The translations under genes and the position numbers were made by a program. From Anaerolineae bacterium UTCFX2 (GTDB lineage Bacteria; Chloroflexota; Anaerolineae; Anaerolineales; UBA4823), in NCBI GenBank assembly GCA_002050125.1, contig MWTA01000055.1, positions 1-45,477 of the forward strand: DNA of 45,477 nt. The letters run 5' to 3'. The notes below the pieces were generated by a model. The model had not been told where the DNA came from and searched no databases. It saw nothing but the letters and a program-made list of their open reading frames with translations. This document shows positions 31,573 through 40,234 of this stretch, piece by piece; the first letter of the stretch is position 1; each line of letters starts with the position of its first letter.

Positions 31573-32307
31573 ATGTCCGGCGATCCGCGCATCCCTCGAC
31601 CAGCTACACCTAGATTGATTAGCATGTTCAGCGTGTTGATCTGCTTCATACTGCTGTATATGACATGCATGAACCATGCCAGCGCCAAAGGTCAGCCCGG
31701 TGACCCGCCGCCGGTGGCGCTTTTCGGGGCATCTCGAATTCAAGCCGCGCGCGGGCTGCAACAGAAAACACTCACTCTTACGCCCAGCGTAACCGCCAGC
31801 GTTACCTTGAACGGCGCTCAAACGGTCACCGCCACGCCGACTTTGACGCCTCCCGGCGAGACGCTTACGCCTGCGTTGACTGCCCAGGGCTCCAACTCGC
31901 CAACGCCGACAGAGGCTGCCACGGCGACCTCCGCCCAGGAGGCAACCTGGACGCCGGTCCCGCCGACCGCGATCCCCGTGACCCCGGAAGCGGATTTCAC
32001 TGCCACATTTACCGATTTCCCGACTGCAACTTTCGAATCCGAGCAGCCCCCCGAACCGGCGCTAACCCCCTCCTCGACCGCGACCCTGATCCCGTATCCT
32101 ACGCTTGGGTTTCGGCTGGCAACTTTGACCAGCACGCCGTTCTTGCAGTTCTTAGAGCATTCGCCTGGCGCTTCAGTCCTGCCCAAATTTCGCAATTCGA
32201 GTACAGCCTTTAAGGTCGGTCGAATAGGGCTGATATTTCTTATTCTGGGCATTTGGATTGCCCTGGTGATCTGGTTTGCCGCGGTACATTACCTCGACCG
32301 CCGCTGA
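31573..32307 (+). CDS. Thr/Pro-rich membrane protein of unknown function
   Basis: About 244 residues. A hydrophobic segment near the N-terminus (MFSVLICFILLYMTCM) is followed by a long, low-complexity region (about 60-185) rich in Thr, Pro, Ala and Ser (for example TLTPSVTASVT, TPTLTPPGETLTPALT). A short globular patch comes next (LGFRLATLTSTPFLQF), and a C-terminal membrane helix (IGLIFLILGIWIALVIWFAA) ends in a basic tail. The middle probably spans the wall as an extended stalk, like the linker of the partial protein at 1-501. I do not recognise the family. Alternative starts are 31522 and 31624; 31573 is preferred for its position relative to the promoter. Confidence 0.65.
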   Translation: MSGDPRIPRPATPRLISMFSVLICFILLYMTCMNHASAKGQPGDPPPVALFGASRIQAARGLQQKTLTLTPSVTASVTLNGAQTVTATPTLTPPGETLTPALTAQGSNSPTPTEAATATSAQEATWTPVPPTAIPVTPEADFTATFTDFPTATFESEQPPEPALTPSSTATLIPYPTLGFRLATLTSTPFLQFLEHSPGASVLPKFRNSSTAFKVGRIGLIFLILGIWIALVIWFAAVHYLDRR

Positions 32308-32318
32308 CGCCCTGATTA

Positions 32319-34076
32319 TTACGCGGACGGGGTAGATTCGGGATTGGCTTCCCGATGGTGGTTATGCCAGAGCTTGAAATCCTGCAAATTGGAATTACCG
32401 ATAAACTCTCGCAGGATAGAATTATCCGGGATCAGATCGATCTCCAGCGGAAGAAACCATTCCAACAGCGCGAGCAAGCGTTTTGCCTCGATGTATTCGC
32501 GGCTGCCAACCTGCACCTGGCGCAGCAACGGCTCGGCGAACGGCTTCAGGGCTGAGAGTTCGTAGACCAGCGCCGAATTGAACATGATATTCGAGTTTTC
32601 CTGGAACGGGAAGATATAGCGTTTCTCGCCCCGGCGCACCGATTCCCAGCGCTGAATGGTTTGTTGGGCGGAATAGCCGCGCTCGCGCGCATCGCGAATG
32701 ATGCGGCGAATCAGGCGTGTGTCAGTGGTGGATACGCGGTTGTGGCGGTCCAGGTTGATTTGAGTTAAGGCGGAGGCGTAGATCCGGTAGGTTCGATTCA
32801 TCGGGATCAGGCGGAAAAGCTCAGGGTTGAGACCGTGAATACCCTCCATGATGATGATCTCGTCGGGTCGAAGTTCGACAAATTCGGTTTCCTCACGGAT
32901 GCCAGTGAGGAAATTGTAATGTGGCAGCCGCACGCGTTTACCCGCAATCAGCGCGGACAGGTCGGCGTTCAATCGCTCTAGATCCAACGCGCGAATAGAT
33001 TCGTAGTCTGGTTCAGCCTCTTCATTCAAGGGCGTCAGTTCCCGATCGACAAAATAATCGTCCATGGCGAGCGGGAACGGCGCGATTCCATACGCCAGCA
33101 GTTGCACCGCCAGCCGTTTTGAAAAAGTGGTTTTGCCAGAAGAAGAGGGACCGGCAATCAGTACCAGGCGCGCTTCGCGGGTGCGATTCGAGATTCGCCG
33201 GGCAATTTCAGTCACATGCTGTTCGTGCAGCGCTTCAGAGACCAGGATGATTTCGTCCCCGCGTTTAGCCTTGATCGCGTCATCGAGCGCGCCGACGCTG
33301 GAAATTTCGAGGCGGTCCAGCCAATCGCCGTACAGGCGGAACGTGTTTAGCAGCTTGGGATAGTCTGGCAGCGGCAGCAGTTCGGTGGGCGCGTGCCGGC
33401 GGGGGAACCTGAGGGTGAAGCCTTCTCCGGTGCGGGTGATTGCAAACCAGCGCAGATAACCTGTGGAAGGGACCATGTACCCATGGTGGTAGTCGAGATG
33501 GTCCGCCAGTTGATAGACGGTCAGGTAGTTTTTTGTGCGGTGCTTGAGCAGGCGCACTTTATCAATTTCGCCGATTTTTCGGAAGTATTCGATCGATTCG
33601 GTCAACGGCATTTCGCGACGGGTGAACGGCAAATCCGCCGCCACCAGCCGGCGCATCTCCGCTTCCAGCAGGGAAAGTTCTTTTTCGTCCAACGACGCCC
33701 GCTCAAAGACCTGGCAGAAATATCCGCCGGATGAGACGGAATGATCCACGCGCAGTTCCGCCTCGGGATAGCACTGCTCGAACGCGGTCTCCAGAAGGAA
33801 GACCAAAGAACGGCGGTAGATCAACATTCCGTCCGCTTCGCCCATAGTCACCGGCTGGACAGTGGCATCCATCGCGATTGGATAGGTCAGCTCGCGCAGC
33901 TCCCCGTTGACAATCGCGCCGACGATCGGGGGCGTTCCATCCGCGGGGAGGATGCTCAGGAAACTGCCTACCGGCGCACGGCGCGGTCCGCTGATCACGC
34001 GCCCATCCGGCAGGTGAATCTCAACCAGCGGGCGCGCCGAGGTCAAGCGAATTTCTGGGTCTGGTTTTAAGAACAT
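32319..34076 (-). CDS. ThrRS-like (TGS/SAD) domain fused to a uridine-kinase-like P-loop kinase
   Basis: About 585 residues. The N-terminal part resembles the TGS domain (VEIHLPDGRVI) and then the second additional domain of threonyl-tRNA synthetase (SSGGYFCQVFERASLDEKEL, REMPLTESIEYFRKIGEIDK in two pieces). The HxxxH editing motif is lost: the segment reads RRSLVFLLETAF. The kinase domain begins near 290 with Walker A GPSSSGKTTFSKRL and continues with AMDDYFVDRELTP and IIMEGIHGLNPEL, typical of phosphoribulokinase/uridine kinases. It probably phosphorylates a nucleoside or related substrate in the cytoplasm; this fused architecture is known in several phyla as 'nucleoside kinase'. The start at 34076 is chosen over a TTG at 34100. 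It is convergent with the Thr/Pro-rich gene. Confidence 0.88.
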   Translation of the reverse strand: MFLKPDPEIRLTSARPLVEIHLPDGRVISGPRRAPVGSFLSILPADGTPPIVGAIVNGELRELTYPIAMDATVQPVTMGEADGMLIYRRSLVFLLETAFEQCYPEAELRVDHSVSSGGYFCQVFERASLDEKELSLLEAEMRRLVAADLPFTRREMPLTESIEYFRKIGEIDKVRLLKHRTKNYLTVYQLADHLDYHHGYMVPSTGYLRWFAITRTGEGFTLRFPRRHAPTELLPLPDYPKLLNTFRLYGDWLDRLEISSVGALDDAIKAKRGDEIILVSEALHEQHVTEIARRISNRTREARLVLIAGPSSSGKTTFSKRLAVQLLAYGIAPFPLAMDDYFVDRELTPLNEEAEPDYESIRALDLERLNADLSALIAGKRVRLPHYNFLTGIREETEFVELRPDEIIIMEGIHGLNPELFRLIPMNRTYRIYASALTQINLDRHNRVSTTDTRLIRRIIRDARERGYSAQQTIQRWESVRRGEKRYIFPFQENSNIMFNSALVYELSALKPFAEPLLRQVQVGSREYIEAKRLLALLEWFLPLEIDLIPDNSILREFIGNSNLQDFKLWHNHHREANPESTPSA

Positions 34077-34176
34077 GAACAACTCACAGCCAATGTCCAA
34101 TTAGTGGAAGCGTATTCTATCACTTAAGTTTAACCCCTCTTATCCCGCTGGAGCCTTACGTCTTTGCAAAATCCAC

Positions 34177-34220
34177 AGAAAAACGCCTGGATCGGCGTTA
34201 GTTGGCTGATCCAGGCGTTT
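34177..34220 (-). terminator. Intrinsic terminator of the gcv operon
   Basis: A 13-pair stem: AAACGCCTGGATC (34181-34193) with its exact complement at 34208-34220, and a T run on the minus strand. It lies 20 bases after the gcvPB stop. A-rich and T-rich flanks on both sides may let it work in both directions. Confidence 0.85.
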
Positions 34221-34240
34221 TCAAATTGGTTAGGATTCGA

Positions 34241-35704
34241 TCAATCGCTGGGACTACCAACCCCGCAGCAGAGTACCAGTTCCTTGGCGGCTTTGACTTC
34301 ATCCAGCCGACCGACTGGCGTTATGTGGGGGGCAGATTTCAAGACTTCGGGCGTTTCGTGCGCTTCCCGAGCGATTTCAAGCATGACCTCGACGAAGCGA
34401 TCGAGCGTCTGCTTGCTTTCGGTCTCGGTCGGTTCGATCATCAACGCCTCGTGCACGATAAGCGGGAAATAGTTCGTCGGCGGGTGCAAATTGTAGTCCA
34501 TCATGCGTTTGGAGATATCCAGCGCATGAATGTCCGGCGCGTCATCCCACTGCCCTTCTACCACAAATTCGTGCATGCAGATGCGGTCGTATGGCAGGTG
34601 ATAATGACCTTTAAGCAGGTGCATGAGGTAATTGGCGTTCAGGACTGCATGCTCTGCGATCATGCGCAGACCTTCCGGACCGTGCATGCGCAGATAGGTG
34701 TAAGCCCGCACCATCATCCCAAATTGACCGTGAAACGACTTCACCCGCCCGATGGACTGCTTCGGACGCACGAGACCGAACAGAGGCGGCAGTTCTTCGT
34801 CGCCTTCTTCGATGATATCTACAACCGGGTATGGCAGGAAATCGACCAGATGCGCGGCAACCCCGACTGGTCCCGACCCCGGGCCTCCTCCGCCGTGTGG
34901 GGTTGAGAAGGTCTTGTGGAGGTTGTAATGCATCACGTCGATCCCCAGTTCGCCTGGGCGCACAACCCCCAGCAGGGCGTTCATGTTGGCGCCGTCACCG
35001 TAGATCAATCCGCCGGTTTCGTGAACCAGGCGGCACACTTCGATGACGTTTTCATCGAACAGCCCGAGCGTGTTGGGGTTCGTGAGCATCAATCCTGCCA
35101 GCGTCTCATCGCAGTGTGATTTCAGCGCTTCCAAATTCACGTTTCCGCGCTCATCGGATTTCAGCTCAACGACCTGCATGCCGCTCATCGCAGAGGTAGC
35201 CGGGTTGGTGCCGTGGGCTGAATCGGGGATCAGGATCTTGGTGCGTTTGAAATCCTGCCGCGCATCGTGATAGACGCGGATGATCAGCACGCCGGTCAGT
35301 TCTCCCTGAGCGCCGGCTGCCGGTTGCAGGGTGACGCCGGCAAAGCCGCCAATTTCCGCCAGCCATTCTTGCAGTTCATACATCAACAGCAAATTGCCTT
35401 GCACAGTTTCGATCGGTTGCAGCGGGTGGGTCAGCGCGAACCCGGGCAATCGCGCCATAGCCTCATTGATCTTAGGGTTGTATTTCATCGTGCAAGAACC
35501 CAACGGGTACATCCCCTGGTCAATGCTGTAATTCAGTTTGGAGAGGCGGGTGAAGTGGCGCACAACATCCACTTCGGAGAGTTCGGGCAGCGGCAAGTCC
35601 TCGCGCAGCAGGGAGGGCAGCTCCGCCAGGGGCACGTCCGGCTCGGGGAATCGCATAGCCACTCTGCCGGGTGCCGACAAATCGCACAACAATGGTTCAG
35701 TCAT
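34241..35704 (-). CDS. gcvPB: Glycine dehydrogenase (decarboxylating), subunit 2
   Basis: 487 residues, full length for the C-terminal half of split P-protein. The PLP lysine is K264 in [15 protein letters not shown]. With subunit 1 it decarboxylates glycine and passes the aminomethyl group to the lipoyl arm of GcvH, in the cytoplasm. The start overlaps the gcvPA stop by eight bases (ATGACTGA), with GGAGG six bases upstream. It is the last gene of the gcv operon. Confidence 0.97.
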   Translation of the reverse strand: MTEPLLCDLSAPGRVAMRFPEPDVPLAELPSLLREDLPLPELSEVDVVRHFTRLSKLNYSIDQGMYPLGSCTMKYNPKINEAMARLPGFALTHPLQPIETVQGNLLLMYELQEWLAEIGGFAGVTLQPAAGAQGELTGVLIIRVYHDARQDFKRTKILIPDSAHGTNPATSAMSGMQVVELKSDERGNVNLEALKSHCDETLAGLMLTNPNTLGLFDENVIEVCRLVHETGGLIYGDGANMNALLGVVRPGELGIDVMHYNLHKTFSTPHGGGGPGSGPVGVAAHLVDFLPYPVVDIIEEGDEELPPLFGLVRPKQSIGRVKSFHGQFGMMVRAYTYLRMHGPEGLRMIAEHAVLNANYLMHLLKGHYHLPYDRICMHEFVVEGQWDDAPDIHALDISKRMMDYNLHPPTNYFPLIVHEALMIEPTETESKQTLDRFVEVMLEIAREAHETPEVLKSAPHITPVGRLDEVKAAKELVLCCGVGSPSD

Positions 35705-37043
35705 TTGAAACCTCCGCCAGGACGTCCACCAACAAATCGATATCGTCCCTAGAATTCATTTCCGTCACCGCAATCAGCATGTGATTAGCCAGCTCTGGGT
35801 AGTCGTTGCCGAGGTCATAGCCGCCCAGAATGCCCTCATCCAACAGGCGCATATTGATTTCTTCAACCGGGACGGGGCACCGCACAACAAACTCATTGAA
35901 ATACGGCTGTGCAGACCAAAGCGAGAACCCGGACAACGCCCCAATGCTGCGCGCCGCATAATGGGCTTTGTGATAGCACAACTCGGAAACCTGACGCAAA
36001 CCGTGCTTACCCAGCATGCTCAGGTACACCGTTGCCGCGAGAGCTATCAGCGCCTGGTTCGTGCAGATATTGGAGGTTGCTTTTTCCCTCCGGATGTGCT
36101 GCTCGCGGGCGGTCAGCGTCAGCACATAGGCTCTCTGCCCGCGATTGTCGACGGTTTCGCCCACCAATCTGCCCGCCATTTTGCGAACATACTCTAAACG
36201 GGTGGCAAAAATGCCCAGATACGGTCCGCCAAATGAAAGCGGGATTCCAAGCGGCTGACCTTCTCCAGTCACGATATCCGCTCCGAACTGTCCGGGTGGG
36301 GTAAGCAAACCAAGCGCCAGCGGATTAACGGCAACTGCCAGCAGCGCGCCGGCGGCATGCGCTTTCTCAGCCAGTTGGGTGTAATCGTAGATGCGACCGA
36401 AGAAATCCGGATATTGGACGATGACCAGGGCTGTGTTTTGATCGATCAGATCTTCCAATGCTTCCGGTCCTTGCGCGGGGTCGATTGTATCCGCATCGCC
36501 GACGATCTCGAGCTCAGAGCGGTTGAATGTACGGACGTTTTGGCGATAATGCGGATGGAGCGCTGGAGAGACGACGATACGGCTGCGTTTGCCGCGGAAA
36601 TTCGCATGCGCCATGCTGACGGCTTCAGCCACAGCGGTTGAGCCGTCGTAATGGGACGCGTTCGAGACCTCCATGCCGGTCAATGTCGCGATCAGGCTTT
36701 GATAATCAAAAATCGCTTGCAGCGTGCCTTGAGAGACTTCGGGTTGATAGGGCGTGTAAGCGGTCAGAAACTCGCCCCGCTGGATGATTGCATCCACGAC
36801 GCTTGGAATATAGTGGTGGTAGGCGCCCGCGCCCAGAAAACAAACCAGATCCTCCATGCTTTCGTTGGAAGCGGCGATGCTTCGCAGCTCTTGCTGCACT
36901 TCCATCTCGGTCATAGCCGGCGGTAAATTAAGATCCGGGAAGCGATAAGCCGCGGGGACGTCCTGGAACAACTGCTCCAGGCTTGAAACCCCGATCGTGC
37001 GAAGCATCGCCTCCCGATCTTTTTGAGTGTGGGGAACAAACAT
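35697..37043 (-). CDS. gcvPA: Glycine dehydrogenase (decarboxylating), subunit 1
   Basis: 448 residues, the normal length of the N-terminal half of split P-protein. It begins [14 protein letters not shown] and carries [17 protein letters not shown] and [20 protein letters not shown], both highly conserved in the family. It forms a heterotetramer with subunit 2. AGGAG lies five bases before the ATG. It follows gcvH by 37 bases and overlaps gcvPB, so the three genes form one operon under the glycine riboswitch. Confidence 0.97.
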   Translation of the reverse strand: MFVPHTQKDREAMLRTIGVSSLEQLFQDVPAAYRFPDLNLPPAMTEMEVQQELRSIAASNESMEDLVCFLGAGAYHHYIPSVVDAIIQRGEFLTAYTPYQPEVSQGTLQAIFDYQSLIATLTGMEVSNASHYDGSTAVAEAVSMAHANFRGKRSRIVVSPALHPHYRQNVRTFNRSELEIVGDADTIDPAQGPEALEDLIDQNTALVIVQYPDFFGRIYDYTQLAEKAHAAGALLAVAVNPLALGLLTPPGQFGADIVTGEGQPLGIPLSFGGPYLGIFATRLEYVRKMAGRLVGETVDNRGQRAYVLTLTAREQHIRREKATSNICTNQALIALAATVYLSMLGKHGLRQVSELCYHKAHYAARSIGALSGFSLWSAQPYFNEFVVRCPVPVEEINMRLLDEGILGGYDLGNDYPELANHMLIAVTEMNSRDDIDLLVDVLAEVSND

Positions 37044-37080
37044 ATTCGCTCCTATAGGTTTCGATCAGTTGCGTGCTTGA

Positions 37081-37470
37081 TTAGGCTTTTTTCGCGAGGA
37101 ATTCTTGATAGCCAGCGGCGTCGAGTAAGCCATCCAATTCGGAGGCGTCTTCGATTTCAATCTTTACCATCCAGGCTTCCCCGTATGGATCGCTGTTCAC
37201 TAACTCGGGTTTGTCGGGTAAGGATTCGTTGACCGCCAAAATCTTCCCGCTTACCGGTAGATAGATATCGGCTGCCGCCTTCACCGATTCGAGCGTGGCG
37301 CAGCTTTCGCCTTTCTTGTGCGTTTCACCTTCGGCTACAATGATCTCGACAAATACGATATCGGAGAGCTGATCCTGGGCGTAGTCGCTGATGCCAACCG
37401 TGCCGGTATTTCCGTCCACTCGGATCCATTCATCATTCTCGGTATATTTCAGGTCTGCGGGGATATTCAT
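37081..37470 (-). CDS. gcvH: Glycine cleavage system H protein
   Basis: 129 residues. The lipoyl-attachment lysine is K64 in [12 protein letters not shown], and the family start [12 protein letters not shown] is present. It carries the aminomethyl intermediate from P-protein to T-protein. AAGGAG lies six bases before the ATG. It is the first gene after the tandem glycine riboswitch. No gcvT or lipoate-attachment gene is present in the window. Confidence 0.97.
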   Translation of the reverse strand: MNIPADLKYTENDEWIRVDGNTGTVGISDYAQDQLSDIVFVEIIVAEGETHKKGESCATLESVKAAADIYLPVSGKILAVNESLPDKPELVNSDPYGEAWMVKIEIEDASELDGLLDAAGYQEFLAKKA

Positions 37471-37516
37471 GTTTTTCTCCTTATACTAAAAATGGTTTAC
37501 TTACGATCTGTCAAAA

Positions 37517-37762
37517 GTAAAAGGCGCACACGATTGAGGTGTGCGCCTCTGTCTATGACCTGAGAGATTCACACTGGCAGAACCAGTGTTTGCCCCGTCG
37601 GTGCCTCCGAGTGCGCAGGAAATTCGCTCCTGCTGTACAGAAGAGGACTTTCCAGAGTGTGACAGGACCAGAGTCCTTCTACCTGAGAGTTTCACCTGAC
37701 AGCGCCCAGTCAGATTTGCCCCTTCGGTGCCCGGGGAATTTTCCGGGGCTCTCCTCGGCTCC
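37517..37762 (-). promoter_or_regulatory. Tandem glycine riboswitch with terminator expression platform
   Basis: Two glycine aptamers follow one another on the minus strand. Aptamer 1 (about 37757-37678) opens with GGAGAGCCCCG, contains GGCACCGAAGGGGCAA and closes with AACTCTCAGGT. Aptamer 2 (about 37632-37557) opens with GGAGCGAATTTCC, contains GGCACCGACGGGGCAAA and closes with AATCTCTCAGGTC. These are the conserved core elements of the class. A nine-pair terminator, GGCGCACAC/GTGTGCGCC with a T run (37547-37517), follows directly, before gcvH. Glycine binding should prevent termination and switch the operon on. Confidence 0.96.
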
Positions 37763-37809
37763 TGTTATCAATTAGCCGATCCGCCCAAAATGTTCAGGCA
37801 GGTAATTCG

Positions 37810-37838
37810 ATTCTATGGTTTGGAGGTTGAAATGTCAA
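37810..37838 (-). promoter_or_regulatory. SigA-type promoter of the gcv operon
   Basis: On the minus strand a perfect TTGACA (37838-37833) and TAGAAT (37815-37810) are 17 bases apart. The start would be near 37803, about 45 bases before the first aptamer. Confidence 0.8.
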
Positions 37839-37945
37839 GTGAGAAACCGACTTGATATCTACAGATATCTTTGCGCAATCGATTTGGATGACATATACTG
37901 TGCAATTCTCCAAACGCTGATGATCAGAAACTCACCAAGGACGAA

Positions 37946-38281
37946 TTAGACCCAGCCCTGACCTTTGATCAGATCTGTGACAACCGGAATATTGAACACC
38001 TCTCCCTGGTAGGCTTTATACGCCCAATAGAGCATAATAAACCATAATATAAAGCCGCAGCCAAACGTGAACGTGGCGATAATTGGCACCACGATAAACA
38101 AGACTACGCCAATAACCAAAGACTGGACCGCGTGGAACTTGATGAACGATCGGCTCTTCTTATCTTCGATCAAAAGCATAATGATCGGGATAACCGGAGA
38201 GAACACATAACTCAAAGCTGCCCAAAGTTTGTCATCGCTAGTTACATCTAACGTAGGTGCTGTTTCTACTTGATCAGACAT
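37946..38281 (-). CDS. DUF4870 small membrane protein
   Basis: 111 residues with the DUF4870/Tic20-like pattern: DDKLWAALSYVFSPVIPIIM, then FIKFHAVQSLVIGV and FILWFIMLYWAYKAYQGEVF, giving three to four membrane helices. Function is unknown in bacteria. GGAGG lies about five bases before the ATG. A TATAAT (38383-38378 on the same strand) about 100 bases upstream is a possible -10 element, though no good -35 accompanies it. Confidence 0.85.
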   Translation of the reverse strand: MSDQVETAPTLDVTSDDKLWAALSYVFSPVIPIIMLLIEDKKSRSFIKFHAVQSLVIGVVLFIVVPIIATFTFGCGFILWFIMLYWAYKAYQGEVFNIPVVTDLIKGQGWV

Positions 38282-38431
38282 GTTAGCCTCCTGAGGTGTG
38301 AAAAAAATCCAGTTTTCTTGAATTTCCGATCTGTGAATTGAACAAACTGGCGCCCAAAGCGGGAATAAACTTCGGGCATTATAATCTAGTTTCTTAGAAA
38401 AAACGCGGTTTCCTTGGCAATTGTTAGGGGG

Positions 38432-39277
38432 TTAGAGGCGCCAGGTGAAGATGAATAAGAGCGTAAACAGCGAGCTCACAATGAGTTGGCGCACGCCGAT
38501 GGCAGTAGGCTTAGTGTTCAAAGCCGGACGGAGAACGCCTCTCATCGTCTCGCCCCATTGCAAAGCGTAGGGCAGAAAAAGCCAATCGGGCGTGATCGCC
38601 GCGATGCCAAGTCCGATCACCAGCAGCAGGTTAAACGTGGCATACAAGATTGACCGCCAGCCCAGGCGGAGGCGCTCGGCTCGGGACGGGATGGCTTTGA
38701 GTTGGCGCTGTTCCAGCCGGAGATACGCATAGACGATGGAGGCAGCGGATTGCAGCCAGTTCAGGGCGAACAAAACCCAACCAATAGGAGAAGGTTCATT
38801 CATGCCGACCCAGTAAGCGGCGGGCGCAGCCAGAGCCAACACCCCGCTGCCCACAATCTCAACGCCGATTTGACGCCGCTCCTCCCGCCGGCTGACTAAT
38901 CTCAGATGCCAGAGGAAGACCGGAACCCCAGGTATGGCAAGATAAAGCAAATCGCCAAAACCCCGCAAGACCAATCCGAGCACCGCTAAAAAGCCAATGG
39001 CTCCGTAGACCGCGAACCAGAACCAGGCGGCGCTCAAGTCGCGCCGGTCGCGCCGGTTGCTGTAAACTTTCACGATAATCGTTATGGGCTGGCGGATCAA
39101 GAAAGCGGACAGAGCTGCGATAACTAAAATGGGGATATCGCTGGACCACCTCCCAGCCGCAAAGATGCCGATCAACAGGGGGCTGAAAAGAAAGACCCAT
39201 GAGCCATGATCTTGCGGCAGAGCGATATGACGAGTTAAAAGAGGGGAGCGGCGGCGCGCTGGTTTCTTAGTTTCCAT
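38432..39277 (-). CDS. YwiC-like membrane protein
   Basis: 281 residues with about eight hydrophobic helices. The family-typical opening ALPQDHGSWVFLFSPLLIGI (about 19-38) contains the HGxW element, followed by FLIRQPITI. The role is unknown; ywiC of Bacillus lies near anaerobic-respiration genes, but no such genes are here. No clear Shine-Dalgarno; TAAGAT with an extended TG lies nine bases before the ATG, a possible near-leaderless promoter. The gene is probably monocistronic. Confidence 0.85.
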   Translation of the reverse strand: METKKPARRRSPLLTRHIALPQDHGSWVFLFSPLLIGIFAAGRWSSDIPILVIAALSAFLIRQPITIIVKVYSNRRDRRDLSAAWFWFAVYGAIGFLAVLGLVLRGFGDLLYLAIPGVPVFLWHLRLVSRREERRQIGVEIVGSGVLALAAPAAYWVGMNEPSPIGWVLFALNWLQSAASIVYAYLRLEQRQLKAIPSRAERLRLGWRSILYATFNLLLVIGLGIAAITPDWLFLPYALQWGETMRGVLRPALNTKPTAIGVRQLIVSSLFTLLFIFTWRL

Positions 39278-39335
39278 GATATTCTAATCTTACCAGCAGA
39301 TTGAGGGTTTTGGCTCACCGGTTAAGCAGCGGTAG

Positions 39336-39376
39336 CGTTAAAAATACCTGAAGCGGCACCGGTTTGCCGCTTCAGG
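39336..39376 (-). terminator. Intrinsic terminator after the two-component operon
   Basis: A 12-pair perfect stem, CCTGAAGCGGCA (39347-39358) with TGCCGCTTCAGG (39365-39376), is followed on the minus strand by TATTTTTAA. It lies about 190 bases after the response-regulator stop; the space between holds a 16-base perfect palindrome (39508-39523) and no gene. Confidence 0.75.
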
Positions 39377-39565
39377 CTCAAGAGATCGCTCCCCTGACTA
39401 TGATGAAATAATCATCCCCGCAGTTTTTGAATAGTCCCTTGCGATCGGGAGAGGATGCAGACGAATTGCCTATATTATCCATCCGAGAAGCGGGAAAATC
39501 TATACGGGAAAATACGTATTTTCTAATAGGACATTAATGGCTTCAAAGCTTTTTGCAAAGGGGAG

Positions 39566-40234
39566 CTAATCCGAACCCCAGGCGCTATCCAGCGGGATGA
39601 CCGCGTGCTGAATTGCAAAACGGATGAGTTCGGCTTGGCTCCGCAAGCCGAGCTTGCTCATAACCTTGGCGCGGTGGACTTCCACAGTGCGCGGGCTGAT
39701 GACGAGGCGCTGGGCAATCTCTGCATTGCTGCAGCCGCTTGCCGCCAGGCGCATAACTTGGCGTTCGCGATTCGTAAGCGTCTCGAGCAGATCGAGGTTC
39801 TGGTTTTTAGTTTTTTGGATGTATTCTTCGATCAGTTCCTCGGTCAATGGCGGGCTCAAAAAACGCTGTCCCCGCATTGCCAGCCGGATCGCATCGACCA
39901 GTTCCGTTGCTTCAGAGCCTTTGAGCACGTAAGCCGTCGCCCCTGCATTTAACGCCTCAACCACGTAAGCCTCTTTCGCGTGCATGGACAAAATCACAAT
40001 GCGCGTCGCCGGGTTCTGAGCGCGGATTTGCCGGGCGATCTCGTTGCCGGGAATGTCTGGCAACCCGATGTCCAGCACAATGACATCCGGCTTTAGTTGA
40101 GCTGCCTTGTTGAGCGCCTCATTACCATTCTTGGCTTCGGCGACGACCGTGAAACCCGGTTCGCTTTCGAGCACCATTCGCAAACCTTGCCGCAGAATGG
40201 CGTGATCATCCACCAACAGAATAGAAATGCTCAT
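39566..40234 (-). CDS. NarL/FixJ-type response regulator
   Basis: 222 residues. An intact receiver domain (1-120) has the acidic pair D10-D11 region (LLVDDH), phospho-acceptor D55 (VIVLDIGLPD) and the conserved Lys (VLKGSEA). The LuxR-type helix-turn-helix (about 150-215) reads LTNRERQVMRLAASGCSNAE and TVEVHRAKVMSKL. It is encoded directly after its kinase with an ATGA overlap, so the two form a two-component pair. Target genes cannot be named. Confidence 0.95.
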   Translation of the reverse strand: MSISILLVDDHAILRQGLRMVLESEPGFTVVAEAKNGNEALNKAAQLKPDVIVLDIGLPDIPGNEIARQIRAQNPATRIVILSMHAKEAYVVEALNAGATAYVLKGSEATELVDAIRLAMRGQRFLSPPLTEELIEEYIQKTKNQNLDLLETLTNRERQVMRLAASGCSNAEIAQRLVISPRTVEVHRAKVMSKLGLRSQAELIRFAIQHAVIPLDSAWGSD

